Positions 27,291-37,376 of a stretch of DNA of 64,000 nucleotides are shown one piece after another. This DNA comes from Gemmatales bacterium (lineage in GTDB: Bacteria > Planctomycetota > Planctomycetia > Gemmatales > HRBIN36), in contig JANXCQ010000004.1 in the NCBI GenBank assembly GCA_025060195.1, forward strand, positions 62,001 through 126,000, written 5' to 3'. Both the position numbers and the translations under genes were made by a program. The notes under the pieces were generated by a model. The model was not told the DNA's origin and ran no database searches. It saw only the letters and a list, made by a program, of their open reading frames with translations. Within the stretch, counting starts at the first letter, position 1. Every line of letters starts with the position of its first letter.

Positions 27291-28334
27291 ATGGCCCGAA
27301 CTATGCAGGCGCTCGTCAAAGCACGACCTCAGCCTGGACTGTGGTTGCAAGAAGTGCCGGTGCCGTCTATCGGTATCAATGACGTGTTAATTGAGGTATT
27401 GCAGACTGGTATTTGCGGCACCGATTTGCATATTTACCGCTGGGATACCTGGGCGCGGAAGACCGTACCTGTGCCTTTGGTCGTCGGGCATGAGTTCGTC
27501 GGGCGCGTGGTCGAAGTCGGCGCGAACGTCAAAGACTTCTATCCCGGAGAAATCGTCAGCGGCGAGGGCCACGTCGTATGTGGGCGATGCCGCAACTGTC
27601 TGGCAGGGCGTCGTCATTTGTGTAAGGATACCCAGGGCATCGGCGTGAATCGGCCTGGGGCTTTTGCACAATATATTGCCTTGCCCATGACCAACGTGTG
27701 GGCCCATGATCCGAATATTCCTCGCGACATTCAGGCCATTTTCGATCCGTTCGGCAATGCCGTGCACACTGCCTTGTCATTTCCCGTGCTCGGCGAGGAC
27801 GTTCTAATTACGGGAGCAGGTCCTATTGGTCTGATGGCCATTGCCATAGTACGCCACGCCGGGGCACGCTTTGTCGTTGTGGCCGACGTCAATCCTTACC
27901 GCTTAGACTTGGCGCGCCGGATGGGCGCGACACGGGTTTTCGATCCCCGCCAGGAGGATCTTCATGCCATTCAGCGCGAGTTGGGCATGAAGGAGGGTTT
28001 CGACGTCGGCCTGGAAATGTCGGGGCATCCAGATGCCTTTCGCATGATGTTGGACAATATGGCCCACGGTGGCAAGATTGCTCTGCTTGGCATCCCAGAA
28101 CAAGACATTGCCATCGATTGGAACCAGGTGATCTTCAACGGCCTGACCATCAAAGGCATCTATGGGCGAGAAATGTATGAGACGTGGTACAAGATGACCG
28201 TCATGCTGCAATCGGGCCTGAACATCCAACCGGTCATCACACATCGTTTCCATTACACCGAGTTTGAGGAAGCCTTCCGCGTCGTGGCCAGCGGCCAATG
28301 CGGTAAGGTTTTACTGATTTGGAACGAAGGCTAA
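27291..28334 (+). CDS. tdh: L-threonine 3-dehydrogenase
   Basis: A 347-residue zinc-dependent medium-chain dehydrogenase that oxidises threonine at C3 with NAD+ to 2-amino-3-ketobutyrate. [15 protein letters not shown] contains the catalytic Cys, VGHEFVG the catalytic-zinc His, the structural-zinc cysteines lie in [15 protein letters not shown], and the Rossmann motif is [15 protein letters not shown] after the first motif distinguishes Tdh from generic alcohol dehydrogenases. CTGGAG precedes the ATG; Met-5 is an alternative. The usual partner kbl (glycine C-acetyltransferase) is not adjacent: a 296-base gap without a gene follows. Confidence 0.92.
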   Translation: MARTMQALVKARPQPGLWLQEVPVPSIGINDVLIEVLQTGICGTDLHIYRWDTWARKTVPVPLVVGHEFVGRVVEVGANVKDFYPGEIVSGEGHVVCGRCRNCLAGRRHLCKDTQGIGVNRPGAFAQYIALPMTNVWAHDPNIPRDIQAIFDPFGNAVHTALSFPVLGEDVLITGAGPIGLMAIAIVRHAGARFVVVADVNPYRLDLARRMGATRVFDPRQEDLHAIQRELGMKEGFDVGLEMSGHPDAFRMMLDNMAHGGKIALLGIPEQDIAIDWNQVIFNGLTIKGIYGREMYETWYKMTVMLQSGLNIQPVITHRFHYTEFEEAFRVVASGQCGKVLLIWNEG

Positions 28335-28630
28335 CTGCCATGAGCAGCAGGTTGGAAGGCAGCGGTAAGCCTATGTTTTCTCTGGGCCAGCCTTTCCCTG
28401 CGAATGAATCTCCATGGGGATCGTTCTCAGTCTCATTTCTTTTAGCCAATGCTCAGCACGCCCAGCAAGCAAGAAAAACCAATGCCTGAATTTGTGAGTA
28501 TGTTTGTTCGAGGTGCACACGACGCCAGGATCAATTCCTTGACACCCACTACTTGCCCTCTCAGAATTACTGCAAGGCGGATGATTTCCTGCGAGTAATC
28601 TCACCTGGTACCGAATAAGGAGAACGCGAC

Positions 28631-30439
28631 ATGCTCGGGCATTTGCGTTTTATAGCCGCTTACTCGGCGCTGATCGTCGTATTGATAGCGTTGAACATCA
28701 GTAGCGCCCAGCAGGATAAGACCGCTCCCGCCAGTTGGCGCATTGCCGTGATCCGCTTAGGCGGCAACATGGAAGAAACACCGACCGCGCCCGATCCAAT
28801 CCTGGGCATTCAGTTGGAGAACCTCAGGACCCGGCTTGACCGCATTCAGCGGGCAGCCCGCGACCGCCAAGTGCAGGCCTTACTGCTTCACATTGACGAA
28901 CTCGACATCGGCTGGGGTCGCATATCTGAGTTACGCCACGCCATCAGCGAGTTTCGCCGTAGCGGGAAACCTTGCGTGGCGTTTTTAGAGAGTGGTGGTT
29001 TAGCCGAGTATCTGGTCGCCAGCGCCTGCGACGAAGTGTTCATGCCCGAGGCCGGGATGCTCTTCCTCTCGGGCCTTCGAATGCAGATGTTCTTCTTCAA
29101 AGACCTGCTCGATAAGCTCGGCGTACAAGCTGACATGATTCAGATGGGGGACTTTAAGGGCGCGGCTGAACCTTACACGCGTAATCGCATGTCCCCCGCT
29201 CTCAAAGAGCATCTCGAGACCGTGTTAGACGACATGTATTCTTACGTGGTCGAAACCATTGCCGATTCCCGCAAGCATAAGAACCTCGATATCAAGAAAG
29301 TGCGGGAACTGCTCGACCAAGGTCCGTTCACGCCGCGTCAAGCGTTGCGACACGGACTGATTGACCGGTTGGCCTACGAGAGCGACTTAGCCCGCGTGTT
29401 TTCCGAGACCAAGAAAGTCAAAGCCCAATTGGTCAGCGACTATGGCAAGCCACGTCCCCGGGAACCAGGCCTGTTTGATCTTTTCAAGATGCTAAGCCCG
29501 CCAGTCGAACCGCGCCTAAGCGATCGTCCCAAGATCGCTCTGATCTACGCCATTGGCGTCATTATGCCAGGCAAAGGCACTACCTCACCTTTTGGGGAAG
29601 CGGTGATTGGGGCCGATACCTATGTCGAAGCCATTCGACGCGCCGAGTCAGAACCTAGCATAAAGGCCATCGTCATTCGCGTAGATAGCCCCGGCGGCTC
29701 TGCCTTGGCCAGTGATTTGATTTGGAACGAAATCAACAAAGGTAAAAAGCCCGTTATTGTGAGCATGGGCGACACCGCAGCCAGCGGTGGCTATTACATC
29801 AGCATGGCCGCTAAACGCATCTTCGCGGAGCCGGGCACCATTACGGGCAGCATCGGCGTGGTCGGGGGAAAGTTTGTGATCAAGGGACTAATGGACAAAA
29901 TCGGTCTGACCACGGACACCATCGACCGCGGCGCCAATGCGGGACTGCTCTCTCTCACCGAGCCGTGGAGCGACAAGCAGCGCGAACACGTGACCGCACT
30001 CATGCGGGACACATACGACCAGTTCCTCGACAAAGCCTTAGCGGGACGTAATCGGGCTGGGCAGAAGTGGACGCGGCAGGACCTTGAAAAACTTGCCGGC
30101 GGTCGGATTTGGACAGGTCGGCAGGCAAAAGCGCTCGGCTTGGTGGATGAATTGGGCACGCTAAGCGACGCCATCGCGTTCGCCAAAAAAGAAGCTGGTT
30201 TTGACCCCGACGAGGATGTCGAAATTTACATCCTGCCCAGGCCGAAGTCGCCCATTGAAGCGCTCCTGGAGAGCTTCCTGGAACTGCATACACCGCAACC
30301 AATGTCCTCCCTGACGCAATTGGCCCAGCAGATGCCGGAATTGCGTCCGCACTTACGACACATTGCCGTACTGTGGTATCTCCGCCACGAGTTAGTCTGG
30401 ACTTACCAACCGATGTTCTTCCGCATCACTGGGAAGTAA
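28631..30439 (+). CDS. sppA: Signal peptide peptidase SppA, long (67 kDa) type
   Basis: A 602-residue membrane-bound serine protease that degrades cleaved signal peptides. An N-terminal helix (about 8-24) anchors it. Two ClpP-like domains are visible: the first (about 35-280) carries the region with the general-base Lys (GDFKGAAEPYTRNRMS), the second (about 300-540) carries the nucleophile Ser in GDTAASGGYYISMAA, with VDSPGGSALAS before it. Size and duplication match the E. coli type. AAGGAG precedes the ATG. Its stop is only 2 bases before the LeuC start, so coupling is likely despite unrelated functions. Confidence 0.93.
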   Translation: MLGHLRFIAAYSALIVVLIALNISSAQQDKTAPASWRIAVIRLGGNMEETPTAPDPILGIQLENLRTRLDRIQRAARDRQVQALLLHIDELDIGWGRISELRHAISEFRRSGKPCVAFLESGGLAEYLVASACDEVFMPEAGMLFLSGLRMQMFFFKDLLDKLGVQADMIQMGDFKGAAEPYTRNRMSPALKEHLETVLDDMYSYVVETIADSRKHKNLDIKKVRELLDQGPFTPRQALRHGLIDRLAYESDLARVFSETKKVKAQLVSDYGKPRPREPGLFDLFKMLSPPVEPRLSDRPKIALIYAIGVIMPGKGTTSPFGEAVIGADTYVEAIRRAESEPSIKAIVIRVDSPGGSALASDLIWNEINKGKKPVIVSMGDTAASGGYYISMAAKRIFAEPGTITGSIGVVGGKFVIKGLMDKIGLTTDTIDRGANAGLLSLTEPWSDKQREHVTALMRDTYDQFLDKALAGRNRAGQKWTRQDLEKLAGGRIWTGRQAKALGLVDELGTLSDAIAFAKKEAGFDPDEDVEIYILPRPKSPIEALLESFLELHTPQPMSSLTQLAQQMPELRPHLRHIAVLWYLRHELVWTYQPMFFRITGK

Positions 30440-30441
30440 CC

Positions 30442-31788
30442 ATGGGCATGACCATCACCGAGAAAATCCTGGCGCGGGCTGCCGGCCGCTCGCATGTCGA
30501 ACCCGGCGAGAATATTTGGGTCAATTGCGATGTACTCATGACCCATGACGTGTGTGGCCCCGGCACAATCGGCTTGTTTAAGCAACACTTCGGCCCGAAG
30601 GCGCGCGTCTGGGACCCCGAGAAAGTCGTCATCATTCCCGACCATTACATCTTCACTGCCGATCCGCGGGCACACCGCAACATCGAAATCTTGCGGGAAT
30701 TCGTTCGGGAGCAGGGGATCAAGTATTACTACGATCCCGACTTCCTGCACGGCGATGGTATGCCTACGCCTTACCGCGATCCCCGGCGCACTTCTTATAA
30801 GGGCGTGTGCCACATTGCCTTGCCCGAGGAAGGACATACCCGACCCGGAGAGGTCTTATTTGGCACCGATAGCCACACATGTACGGCCGGAGCGTTCGGC
30901 GAATTCGCTACGGGTATCGGCAATACCGACGCGGCATTCGTTCTCGGCACGGGTAAACTCTGGCTCAAAGTGCCCCCTACGATGCGCTTTATTTTTGAAG
31001 GCGAGTTGCCGCCCTGGCTCATGGCCAAAGACCTGATCCTGGCGGTGATCGGCGAAATCGGCTGCGACGGCGCCACTTATAAAGCCATGGAGTTTACGGG
31101 TGAAGGCGTGTTCAGCCTCAACATGGAAGAGCGCATGACTCTATGCAACATGGTCATCGAAGCGGGCGGTAAGAACGGCGTGATTGAGCCAGACCAACGT
31201 ACGCTCGACTATGTCAACGCACGCAACAAGTCGGGTAAGCCGTACCAAGTTGTGCGGAATGACCCTGATGCGCGCTTCTGTTATGAAAAGGTCTTCGACG
31301 TACGTCGGCTCGAACCGTTAGTGGCTATGCCTCATTCCCCCGATAATCGGGCGACTGTATCTGAAGTCAAAGGCCTGAAACTTGACCGCGCTTACATTGG
31401 CTCGTGCACGGGAGGGAAAATCACCGATTTTCGCGCTGCTGCCCGCATTCTCAAAGGCCGACATGTCCGCATTGACACCTTCATCGTACCAGCCACCACG
31501 GAAGTGGAAGCCCAACTGCACACGGAACAAATTGCTGGGAAGAGCTTGTATGAAATCTTCGTGGAAGCTGGGGCGCGAATCGGCCCAGCTAGTTGTGCCG
31601 CCTGCCTCGGTGGCCCAATCGATACATTCGGTCGACTCAACGAACCGCTCCGCTGCATAAGCGCCACCAACCGCAATTTCCCCGGACGCATGGGGCACAA
31701 GGACGCCCAGGTGTTCTTGGCCAGTCCCCTGACTGTAGCTGCCTCCGCTGTCGCCGGTTGTATTGCTGATCCCCGCGATTATCTCTAA
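30442..31788 (+). CDS. leuC: 3-isopropylmalate dehydratase large subunit (LeuC/aconitase family)
   Basis: A 448-residue aconitase-superfamily enzyme; LeuC isomerises 2- to 3-isopropylmalate in leucine synthesis. TITEKILARAAG starts the family N-terminus, FGTDSHTCTAGAFGEFATG and GSCTGGKITDFRAAARIL are present, and the [4Fe-4S] ligands are the Cys of TDSHTCTAG and the pair in SCAACLGGP. RNFPGRMGH is the substrate-loop motif. I chose the ATG at 30442 with GGGAAG upstream; 23 further codons open upstream overlap sppA and do not match. No leuD small subunit is adjacent, so a homoaconitase-type role remains possible. Confidence 0.88.
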   Translation: MGMTITEKILARAAGRSHVEPGENIWVNCDVLMTHDVCGPGTIGLFKQHFGPKARVWDPEKVVIIPDHYIFTADPRAHRNIEILREFVREQGIKYYYDPDFLHGDGMPTPYRDPRRTSYKGVCHIALPEEGHTRPGEVLFGTDSHTCTAGAFGEFATGIGNTDAAFVLGTGKLWLKVPPTMRFIFEGELPPWLMAKDLILAVIGEIGCDGATYKAMEFTGEGVFSLNMEERMTLCNMVIEAGGKNGVIEPDQRTLDYVNARNKSGKPYQVVRNDPDARFCYEKVFDVRRLEPLVAMPHSPDNRATVSEVKGLKLDRAYIGSCTGGKITDFRAAARILKGRHVRIDTFIVPATTEVEAQLHTEQIAGKSLYEIFVEAGARIGPASCAACLGGPIDTFGRLNEPLRCISATNRNFPGRMGHKDAQVFLASPLTVAASAVAGCIADPRDYL

Positions 31789-31879
31789 CCGTCAAGTGCG
31801 TTTGACACGTTGGGGAAAATGGTTACAATCGCCACGGTGCGCTATCCGTACATCTCGGCAAGGAAGACGGAGAAAACTC

Positions 31880-34800
31880 ATGGCCAGCGGACGGCACAGT
31901 TCGACGCGGTGGAGCACACTGCCGTTACCTCTTGTGCAATTGCTGCACGCCAGCCAGTGCGCTAAAACTGCCGCTGAGCGTTTTTTCTATGCCCGCCAAC
32001 TCTGGGAGACCACGATCAAACTACTGAGCAGTGCCTGTTTAGCCCAATGGTGGCGGCAATCCGGGGAGGCGAGTGCGACTAGTCCGTCTCTCTTTGCGAC
32101 GTCATTGCTGCGGCTCGAGTCCAATGACGGTGAACCTTCCCTGAACAACTCCCCGCTGGGCGCCTGGTGGCGCTGGGTCAAACTTTTGTTGCCTCGCTTG
32201 TGCCAAGCCGAGAGCCGATTCGCTCATACTATACGCGACTGGCTCTATGCAGATTGCCCCGTAGAGAAACAGCCCTGGTGCTCCACCCTGCAACAGTTGT
32301 TCGGTGCGAATCTGATCCAAAGTTTGCCCCGCACCCCAGCTGCCTGGCTGGAGTACTTCCTACTCGGTGCCACTTCACCTCATCAAACGGAAACCCGCAA
32401 TGCTCGGCCCGAAACGCTTGACCAAGTGGCTGGAGCCCTCCGCCAAGGTTGGGTTTTCCTGGCGACCCAAGGAGCGTTCTTCCGTGAAACGCGGCTAGTT
32501 TTCCTCCAAAGCTGCGAAAGCGTCTCAGAAACTCAATGCCAAATACGCCGCTACGAACTGAGCGGTTTATTCCCCCGGTATTTGCCCGCTTGGCATGTGC
32601 CTAGCTCCGAGGCTCAAAATTATCCTGCCGGCCAAATTTACTGGGAAGTCCCGAGCGGTCCTAAGGACAATCTCCCCTGGGCGAGCCGGCAAGGTGCATC
32701 CACTCGCGCCAGTACTACCCTGCTCCCGCTCCATCCGTTGCTCTTCTTCGTCCAAGAAACCGAGGAACTCTTCTTATTGCATACCCTGCCAGAGTCAGGG
32801 CCGCCGTTGTGGCTCAGTCCGGGCACAGGACGATGCTTGAGCCCTCATGACCTTGGCACCTCGATTCGCTCGCTGGTTGACCAGCTGAGCAAGAACCCCC
32901 TAACAGCGGAAGCCGCGAAAAAATGGCTCGCTAGCTTGGCCGCTTACGCCGCGGAACATGGTTCTTCCCAAGTGGTGCTCAGTCAGCAGGCCGCGGGGTA
33001 TGAACTGCTCAGCGAAGTACTAGCCAGTCCTCACACTGTGCATTACCGCGCCTGGCAAACTTCGGTACGCCGCCCCTTGCGCTTGTCCTGCTTGCTCCCC
33101 AGTGAAGGTCGCGACCCCTTGCTCGAAGAAGAGCGCGCTTGCATTGTCCGACTCATCCGCACGCGTCATCCTCACCTGCTTCACGTTTATGAATATGGTT
33201 GCCACGAGGGGATCACCTTCATCGCCAGTGAATTTGTTCCCGGCGTTAATCTCTCCAGCTTGATAGACAAGTTAGCCATTTATCAACGCCACGAATTGCC
33301 AAGTTTCCAGGAGTGCCAGCAAGCTTTGCGGGCAAGCTTACAGGAAGAGACTCGTCAGGAACGTCCCTTATGCGACCTGCACACCTATGAACGCCGACTC
33401 GCACGCTATCTCGCCGCTACCTGGTTCACAGACCAGCACGCCTCGTTGGCTGAGGGTCGGCAATCTTCCCTTCCGTATCTGGTTTGGGTATTGCGTCAAG
33501 GCGCGGCGCTGGCCTACGCTGTGCATTACCTGCACGAGCAAGGCAACGTTCATGGAGTCATCTTGCCTAATCGTGTTCTCGTGTCCCAGGAAGACGGCCG
33601 ATGGATCCTGCTCGAGCCTACCTCACTCCACCTCAAAACTACCAGCCACGACTTAGCCCAGTCGTTACGCTACCTCAGCCCGGAACGCCGAGGTGCTGCG
33701 CTGCGAATTACGCCCCAAGCCGATATTTACAGCCTGGCGGTGCTTCTTACCGACTTGCTCTTGATTCCTAAGGAAACACTATCTCCCGGCGATGACCGGG
33801 CTCTAACACAGTTGGCACACAAGCGACACCTGCCGGCAGAACTGGTGCGTTATCTACACCAATGCCTGGCGCCGCACCCCGAGGAACGCCCGGCTTCCGC
33901 AGAGGAATTGGCCCAGAAATTAGAACATTTCGCCGAGCACATCGAAAACCTCTCTGCCCACTCGGCTGACCCGGGCGTGTCTGTAGACACACCATCTTCC
34001 TCCCTTGCGTCCAACGGCCCGCCGACCATCGACGTCGCAACTCCTACGACCTCTCCCGAGCCATCCCTTAGCTCCGATTCTCCCCGCGCGCACGCTCGCT
34101 GGGGGTTGAGTTTAGTCATAGGACTCAGCTGCACACTTATGCTGATCTTGGCCTTTGGTTTATTCGCCTGGTGGCTTCAACTAAGCCCGCAACAATGGTT
34201 CCACCTAATAACCCAGGGAGCTTTTTCCGAGTGGGCCATGCCTGAGGCCACTCAGTCACATCCAAGTGAAGAACAATCAAGCGCCACAACTAGTCCATCC
34301 GCTTCCGACACGGCTCCCTCCGGTCCGTGGACGCAATTAGCTTGGCTGCAACAGGAATTGGAGTCAACTAAGACAGCTCTGGCGCAGGCACGTTCTCGGA
34401 TTCAGGAGCTAGAACAAACGTCCGCGCAGCAAAAAGAGCCCAGCGACGCTCTGCAACAACTTCGCCAGGAACTGCAACTTTATCGTCAGTCGGCTGAGAA
34501 AAATCAAGAACGTTTGCAAGAAGCTCAGGCAAGGACACAGCAACTCACCACCGAGTTGCACAAACTCCAGATCCTAGAGAAAACTCTCCAGCAAGAGTTG
34601 GCGACACTCCAGACGCAACTGAACAATCTCCAGGCAGAGAACCAAAACCTTCGTAGTGCCCAATGGCGCCACTTGGAATGGCTCCGCGACTTCGTGCTAC
34701 GAGCAATTTCTCAACCAAGGAATACAACACTCACCCTTCCGATCAGTATTCGCTCCCCTACAACGGGTTTGCTTCGCGACCTGTTGGTCCACCAAGTAAA

Positions 34801-36022
34801 AATTCTCGCTAGCTACGAGGCCCCGATAACCGCTCGAGCCAGTGCATTATTGGCACTCGCCTGGGTCGAATCCGAGATGCATGGACCCGAAGCTGCCCTC
34901 GCTGTGCTCCAAGAAGCCTATCAGCTGTTACACCAAACGCCTGTTGCAAATCGCAACCACGAACATTCCTCCGTCCTTTACGGCGTGTACGCCCTGATGG
35001 GTAGTTGTTACCTCCAGAGTAAGAGATATTCCGAAGCAGAGTCTGCATGGTTACAAGCACTACGCATGGCTGATGAACTCGGCAAGCAAGGCTCGCAAGA
35101 ACGCTGGTTCCTTGAATCCGCACTCTGTCATGCTCAGCTTGCCCAGGTATTTCGACACTCCAAGCAATGGGAAAAAGCGGAAACCGCTTACTCCCACGCC
35201 CATCGAATCCTCGAAAAACTCTACCAATCACGACCAGAAGAGGCTACCTGGACATTACACTTCGCCCGCATATGTCGCGACTGGGGAGCGCTAGCAGAAT
35301 TTCGCGATCAATTGGAGCTGGCCGACCAACGCTATAGGCAGGCAATCAGCACCCTAGAGTCGTTGCTCCAGACACAACCCTTACATTCACAAGCTATCCT
35401 GCTTTTAGCACATATCCTACACGACCAAGCCGCACTGCGTCGCGATGCAGGACAGGATCAGGAAGCATTAGCTGGCTTCCAGCGCGGGTTGGAACTGATC
35501 AAATCATTACCACAAAGTGAGGCTTCATCAGTGGAAGGTCAACTTGTTCGCCGCGATTTACACGCTGGACGCGCCCATTTATATATGAACCTGCGACAAT
35601 TTGCCGAGGCTGTGCGCGATTGGGAGGAAGCCATCGCTTACGACTGGGAGCGTTTGCCCAATCTGCGCGCATATCGAGCCCTTTGTTGGGCTCGATTAGG
35701 CGACATCGCCCGCGCGGTTGCCGAGGCCGAGCGCCTCTATCGGGATTCGCAAAAAACCGGCAGCCTGCTTTATAACTTGGCCTGTGTGCATGCTGTCGTA
35801 GCTGAGGTCCTTGGCCAAGACCAAAAATTCGCCACCACGGAGCCAACTCGCCTGCGTGAAACTCATGCTTCTCAAGCGGTAGAGTTATTACGCCAGGCAG
35901 CTGACCTTGGTTACTTCCGTGTAACCAATCGCCTGGACTACCTCCAGCGCGACCAGGATCTCCAGGTGCTCCGCTCGCGAGACGATTTCAAGCGTCTCGT
36001 CGAAAAACTTCAGATGCAGTAA
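31880..36022 (+). CDS. Giant transmembrane pseudokinase with coiled coil and TPR repeats
   Basis: A 1380-residue protein. An N-terminal region (1-380) of unknown type is followed by a protein-kinase-like domain (about 386-690), a membrane helix (about 742-767), a Gln/Glu-rich coiled coil (about 817-933) and TPR-like helical repeats (about 957-1377). The kinase core is degenerate: the catalytic HRD motif is H558-G-V, the loop Lys and Asn are replaced (HGVILPNR), and the DFG site reads EPT (579-581). The fold is still visible (LSPERRG, ADIYSLAVLLTDLL, PEERPASAEEL). It is therefore probably a non-catalytic scaffold. The ATG at 31880 has GGAG 7 bases upstream. It lies 91 bases after leuC. Confidence 0.8.
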   Translation: MASGRHSSTRWSTLPLPLVQLLHASQCAKTAAERFFYARQLWETTIKLLSSACLAQWWRQSGEASATSPSLFATSLLRLESNDGEPSLNNSPLGAWWRWVKLLLPRLCQAESRFAHTIRDWLYADCPVEKQPWCSTLQQLFGANLIQSLPRTPAAWLEYFLLGATSPHQTETRNARPETLDQVAGALRQGWVFLATQGAFFRETRLVFLQSCESVSETQCQIRRYELSGLFPRYLPAWHVPSSEAQNYPAGQIYWEVPSGPKDNLPWASRQGASTRASTTLLPLHPLLFFVQETEELFLLHTLPESGPPLWLSPGTGRCLSPHDLGTSIRSLVDQLSKNPLTAEAAKKWLASLAAYAAEHGSSQVVLSQQAAGYELLSEVLASPHTVHYRAWQTSVRRPLRLSCLLPSEGRDPLLEEERACIVRLIRTRHPHLLHVYEYGCHEGITFIASEFVPGVNLSSLIDKLAIYQRHELPSFQECQQALRASLQEETRQERPLCDLHTYERRLARYLAATWFTDQHASLAEGRQSSLPYLVWVLRQGAALAYAVHYLHEQGNVHGVILPNRVLVSQEDGRWILLEPTSLHLKTTSHDLAQSLRYLSPERRGAALRITPQADIYSLAVLLTDLLLIPKETLSPGDDRALTQLAHKRHLPAELVRYLHQCLAPHPEERPASAEELAQKLEHFAEHIENLSAHSADPGVSVDTPSSSLASNGPPTIDVATPTTSPEPSLSSDSPRAHARWGLSLVIGLSCTLMLILAFGLFAWWLQLSPQQWFHLITQGAFSEWAMPEATQSHPSEEQSSATTSPSASDTAPSGPWTQLAWLQQELESTKTALAQARSRIQELEQTSAQQKEPSDALQQLRQELQLYRQSAEKNQERLQEAQARTQQLTTELHKLQILEKTLQQELATLQTQLNNLQAENQNLRSAQWRHLEWLRDFVLRAISQPRNTTLTLPISIRSPTTGLLRDLLVHQVKILASYEAPITARASALLALAWVESEMHGPEAALAVLQEAYQLLHQTPVANRNHEHSSVLYGVYALMGSCYLQSKRYSEAESAWLQALRMADELGKQGSQERWFLESALCHAQLAQVFRHSKQWEKAETAYSHAHRILEKLYQSRPEEATWTLHFARICRDWGALAEFRDQLELADQRYRQAISTLESLLQTQPLHSQAILLLAHILHDQAALRRDAGQDQEALAGFQRGLELIKSLPQSEASSVEGQLVRRDLHAGRAHLYMNLRQFAEAVRDWEEAIAYDWERLPNLRAYRALCWARLGDIARAVAEAERLYRDSQKTGSLLYNLACVHAVVAEVLGQDQKFATTEPTRLRETHASQAVELLRQAADLGYFRVTNRLDYLQRDQDLQVLRSRDDFKRLVEKLQMQ

Positions 36023-36252
36023 CAGTGAAAGCTTATGAACCTAATACCTAATGTGGTCCTCGTTTCTAAGGTCTAATGTTTGGTTATTAGAGGACCAACC
36101 CTTCTCCGTTGCTTTTCTAAGCTTTCGAGGTAATCTAAACTTTTGCTACCAAGGCCGAATCATTTCAAGCAGCCTAATTCACATCATGCCATAATGTGTA
36201 TCTAGGCGACATATTAGACATAATCAAGGTCCCACTCATGAAAATGGTGCAA

Positions 36253-37356
36253 TCAGGTCTTGATCGCATCCCAAAGCCAGACCGCTAAGGGGCTGAACAA
36301 AAATATCGGTAACCATGCTGCTTCGACCGCACCTAAGTAATCATGTTCTCCCAAATGTCGGCACAAATAATGCGTTCCAAACAAGGCAAAACCCACCACG
36401 AGACAGAGCCCCGTGTTGAGAAATAAATTGCGCTGATGGTCGCGCAACAGCAAGGAAACCCCGATCACCGTCATAACCAACGTAAGCAGGGGCATGGTCA
36501 AGCGCAGGTGAAATTGCACAGCTAGTAAGGATAGACCGACGGTTTCGGGACGTTGTAATTCTTGGAAAATCGTCCAGGTAGAGGCATAGTGAAACCATCC
36601 AGGCGTCCTGGTGATCAGGTCGAAATCTACACGCTCCGTACGCAGGAAAAACTTTCCGGGATCGATCATTTCCAAAACGGGCGAGTTCCAGTTGTCTGGC
36701 AACGTTCGAGGGGTAGTATCCAGAAGTAACCAGCCACCACTATAACGCTCACTGCTTGGCGGAATATAGCGGGCCTCTTTAGCGCGAATGTGCTGCATAG
36801 AACCGGCGACTCGCTCGGGAATAGTGACAGTAAGGTTATACACCAGCTGATACCGCCTCAGGGCCTCGTTTCCGGAAATTAGTATGCCATTTGGTTCGAA
36901 GGCGCCATAAGCCCGGCACGGAAGTTCCCCTCTAGGATCGGTTGCCGGCCTCATCAGTTTATCCGCTAACCTGGGCATAATCACTTCGCGATTAACTAAA
37001 CTTATTCCCAGCACGAAAAGGGCACCGAGAAAAATCGGCCCAGTTATTCGTCGCACAGAAATGCCCGCTGAAAGCAAGCACACCAGCTCATTATTGCGCT
37101 GCATCCACGCTACAGTAAACATGGCAGCCAACACTACTAACACGCCGCTAATACGGTCGAAGATGAGTACCATCTGATAAGAATAAAACTTGCTCACGAC
37201 GACCAACAAGCTAGAGAAGTCATTTTGAACCGCCTCCAGAAACTCATCTAGTTTGTTGAAAATATCAATCACAAGGTACAGACTCACCAGGGACACAAAA
37301 GTGATAACCCAGGCTCGGATGAAATTGCTTAGAATCATGCGATCTAAAAGGGTCAT
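36253..37356 (-). CDS. LptF/LptG-family LPS export permease
   Basis: A 367-residue inner-membrane protein of the YjgP/YjgQ family, the membrane half of the ABC transporter that extracts LPS for transport to the outer membrane. Three helices at the N-terminus (about 10-120, with MVLIFDRISGVLVVLAAMF), a periplasmic beta domain (about 130-270) and three C-terminal helices (from MPLLTLVMTVIGVSLLL) match the topology. Only one copy is seen here; the partner must lie elsewhere. The phosphatase gene ends 20 bases upstream in the same direction, so the two are probably cotranscribed. Confidence 0.88.
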   Translation of the reverse strand: MTLLDRMILSNFIRAWVITFVSLVSLYLVIDIFNKLDEFLEAVQNDFSSLLVVVSKFYSYQMVLIFDRISGVLVVLAAMFTVAWMQRNNELVCLLSAGISVRRITGPIFLGALFVLGISLVNREVIMPRLADKLMRPATDPRGELPCRAYGAFEPNGILISGNEALRRYQLVYNLTVTIPERVAGSMQHIRAKEARYIPPSSERYSGGWLLLDTTPRTLPDNWNSPVLEMIDPGKFFLRTERVDFDLITRTPGWFHYASTWTIFQELQRPETVGLSLLAVQFHLRLTMPLLTLVMTVIGVSLLLRDHQRNLFLNTGLCLVVGFALFGTHYLCRHLGEHDYLGAVEAAWLPIFLFSPLAVWLWDAIKT

Positions 37357-37376
37357 GGTTCTTTTTTAGCAGGTTA

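Noticed and set aside
30373-30441. 23-codon N-terminal extension of LeuC
   Set aside because: Lies within the end of sppA; the ATG at 30442 has a GGGAAG site and matches the family.
36055-36096. Possible intrinsic terminator between the pseudokinase and LptF/G genes
   Set aside because: The 7-pair stem spans a 28-base loop and is not followed by a T-run.
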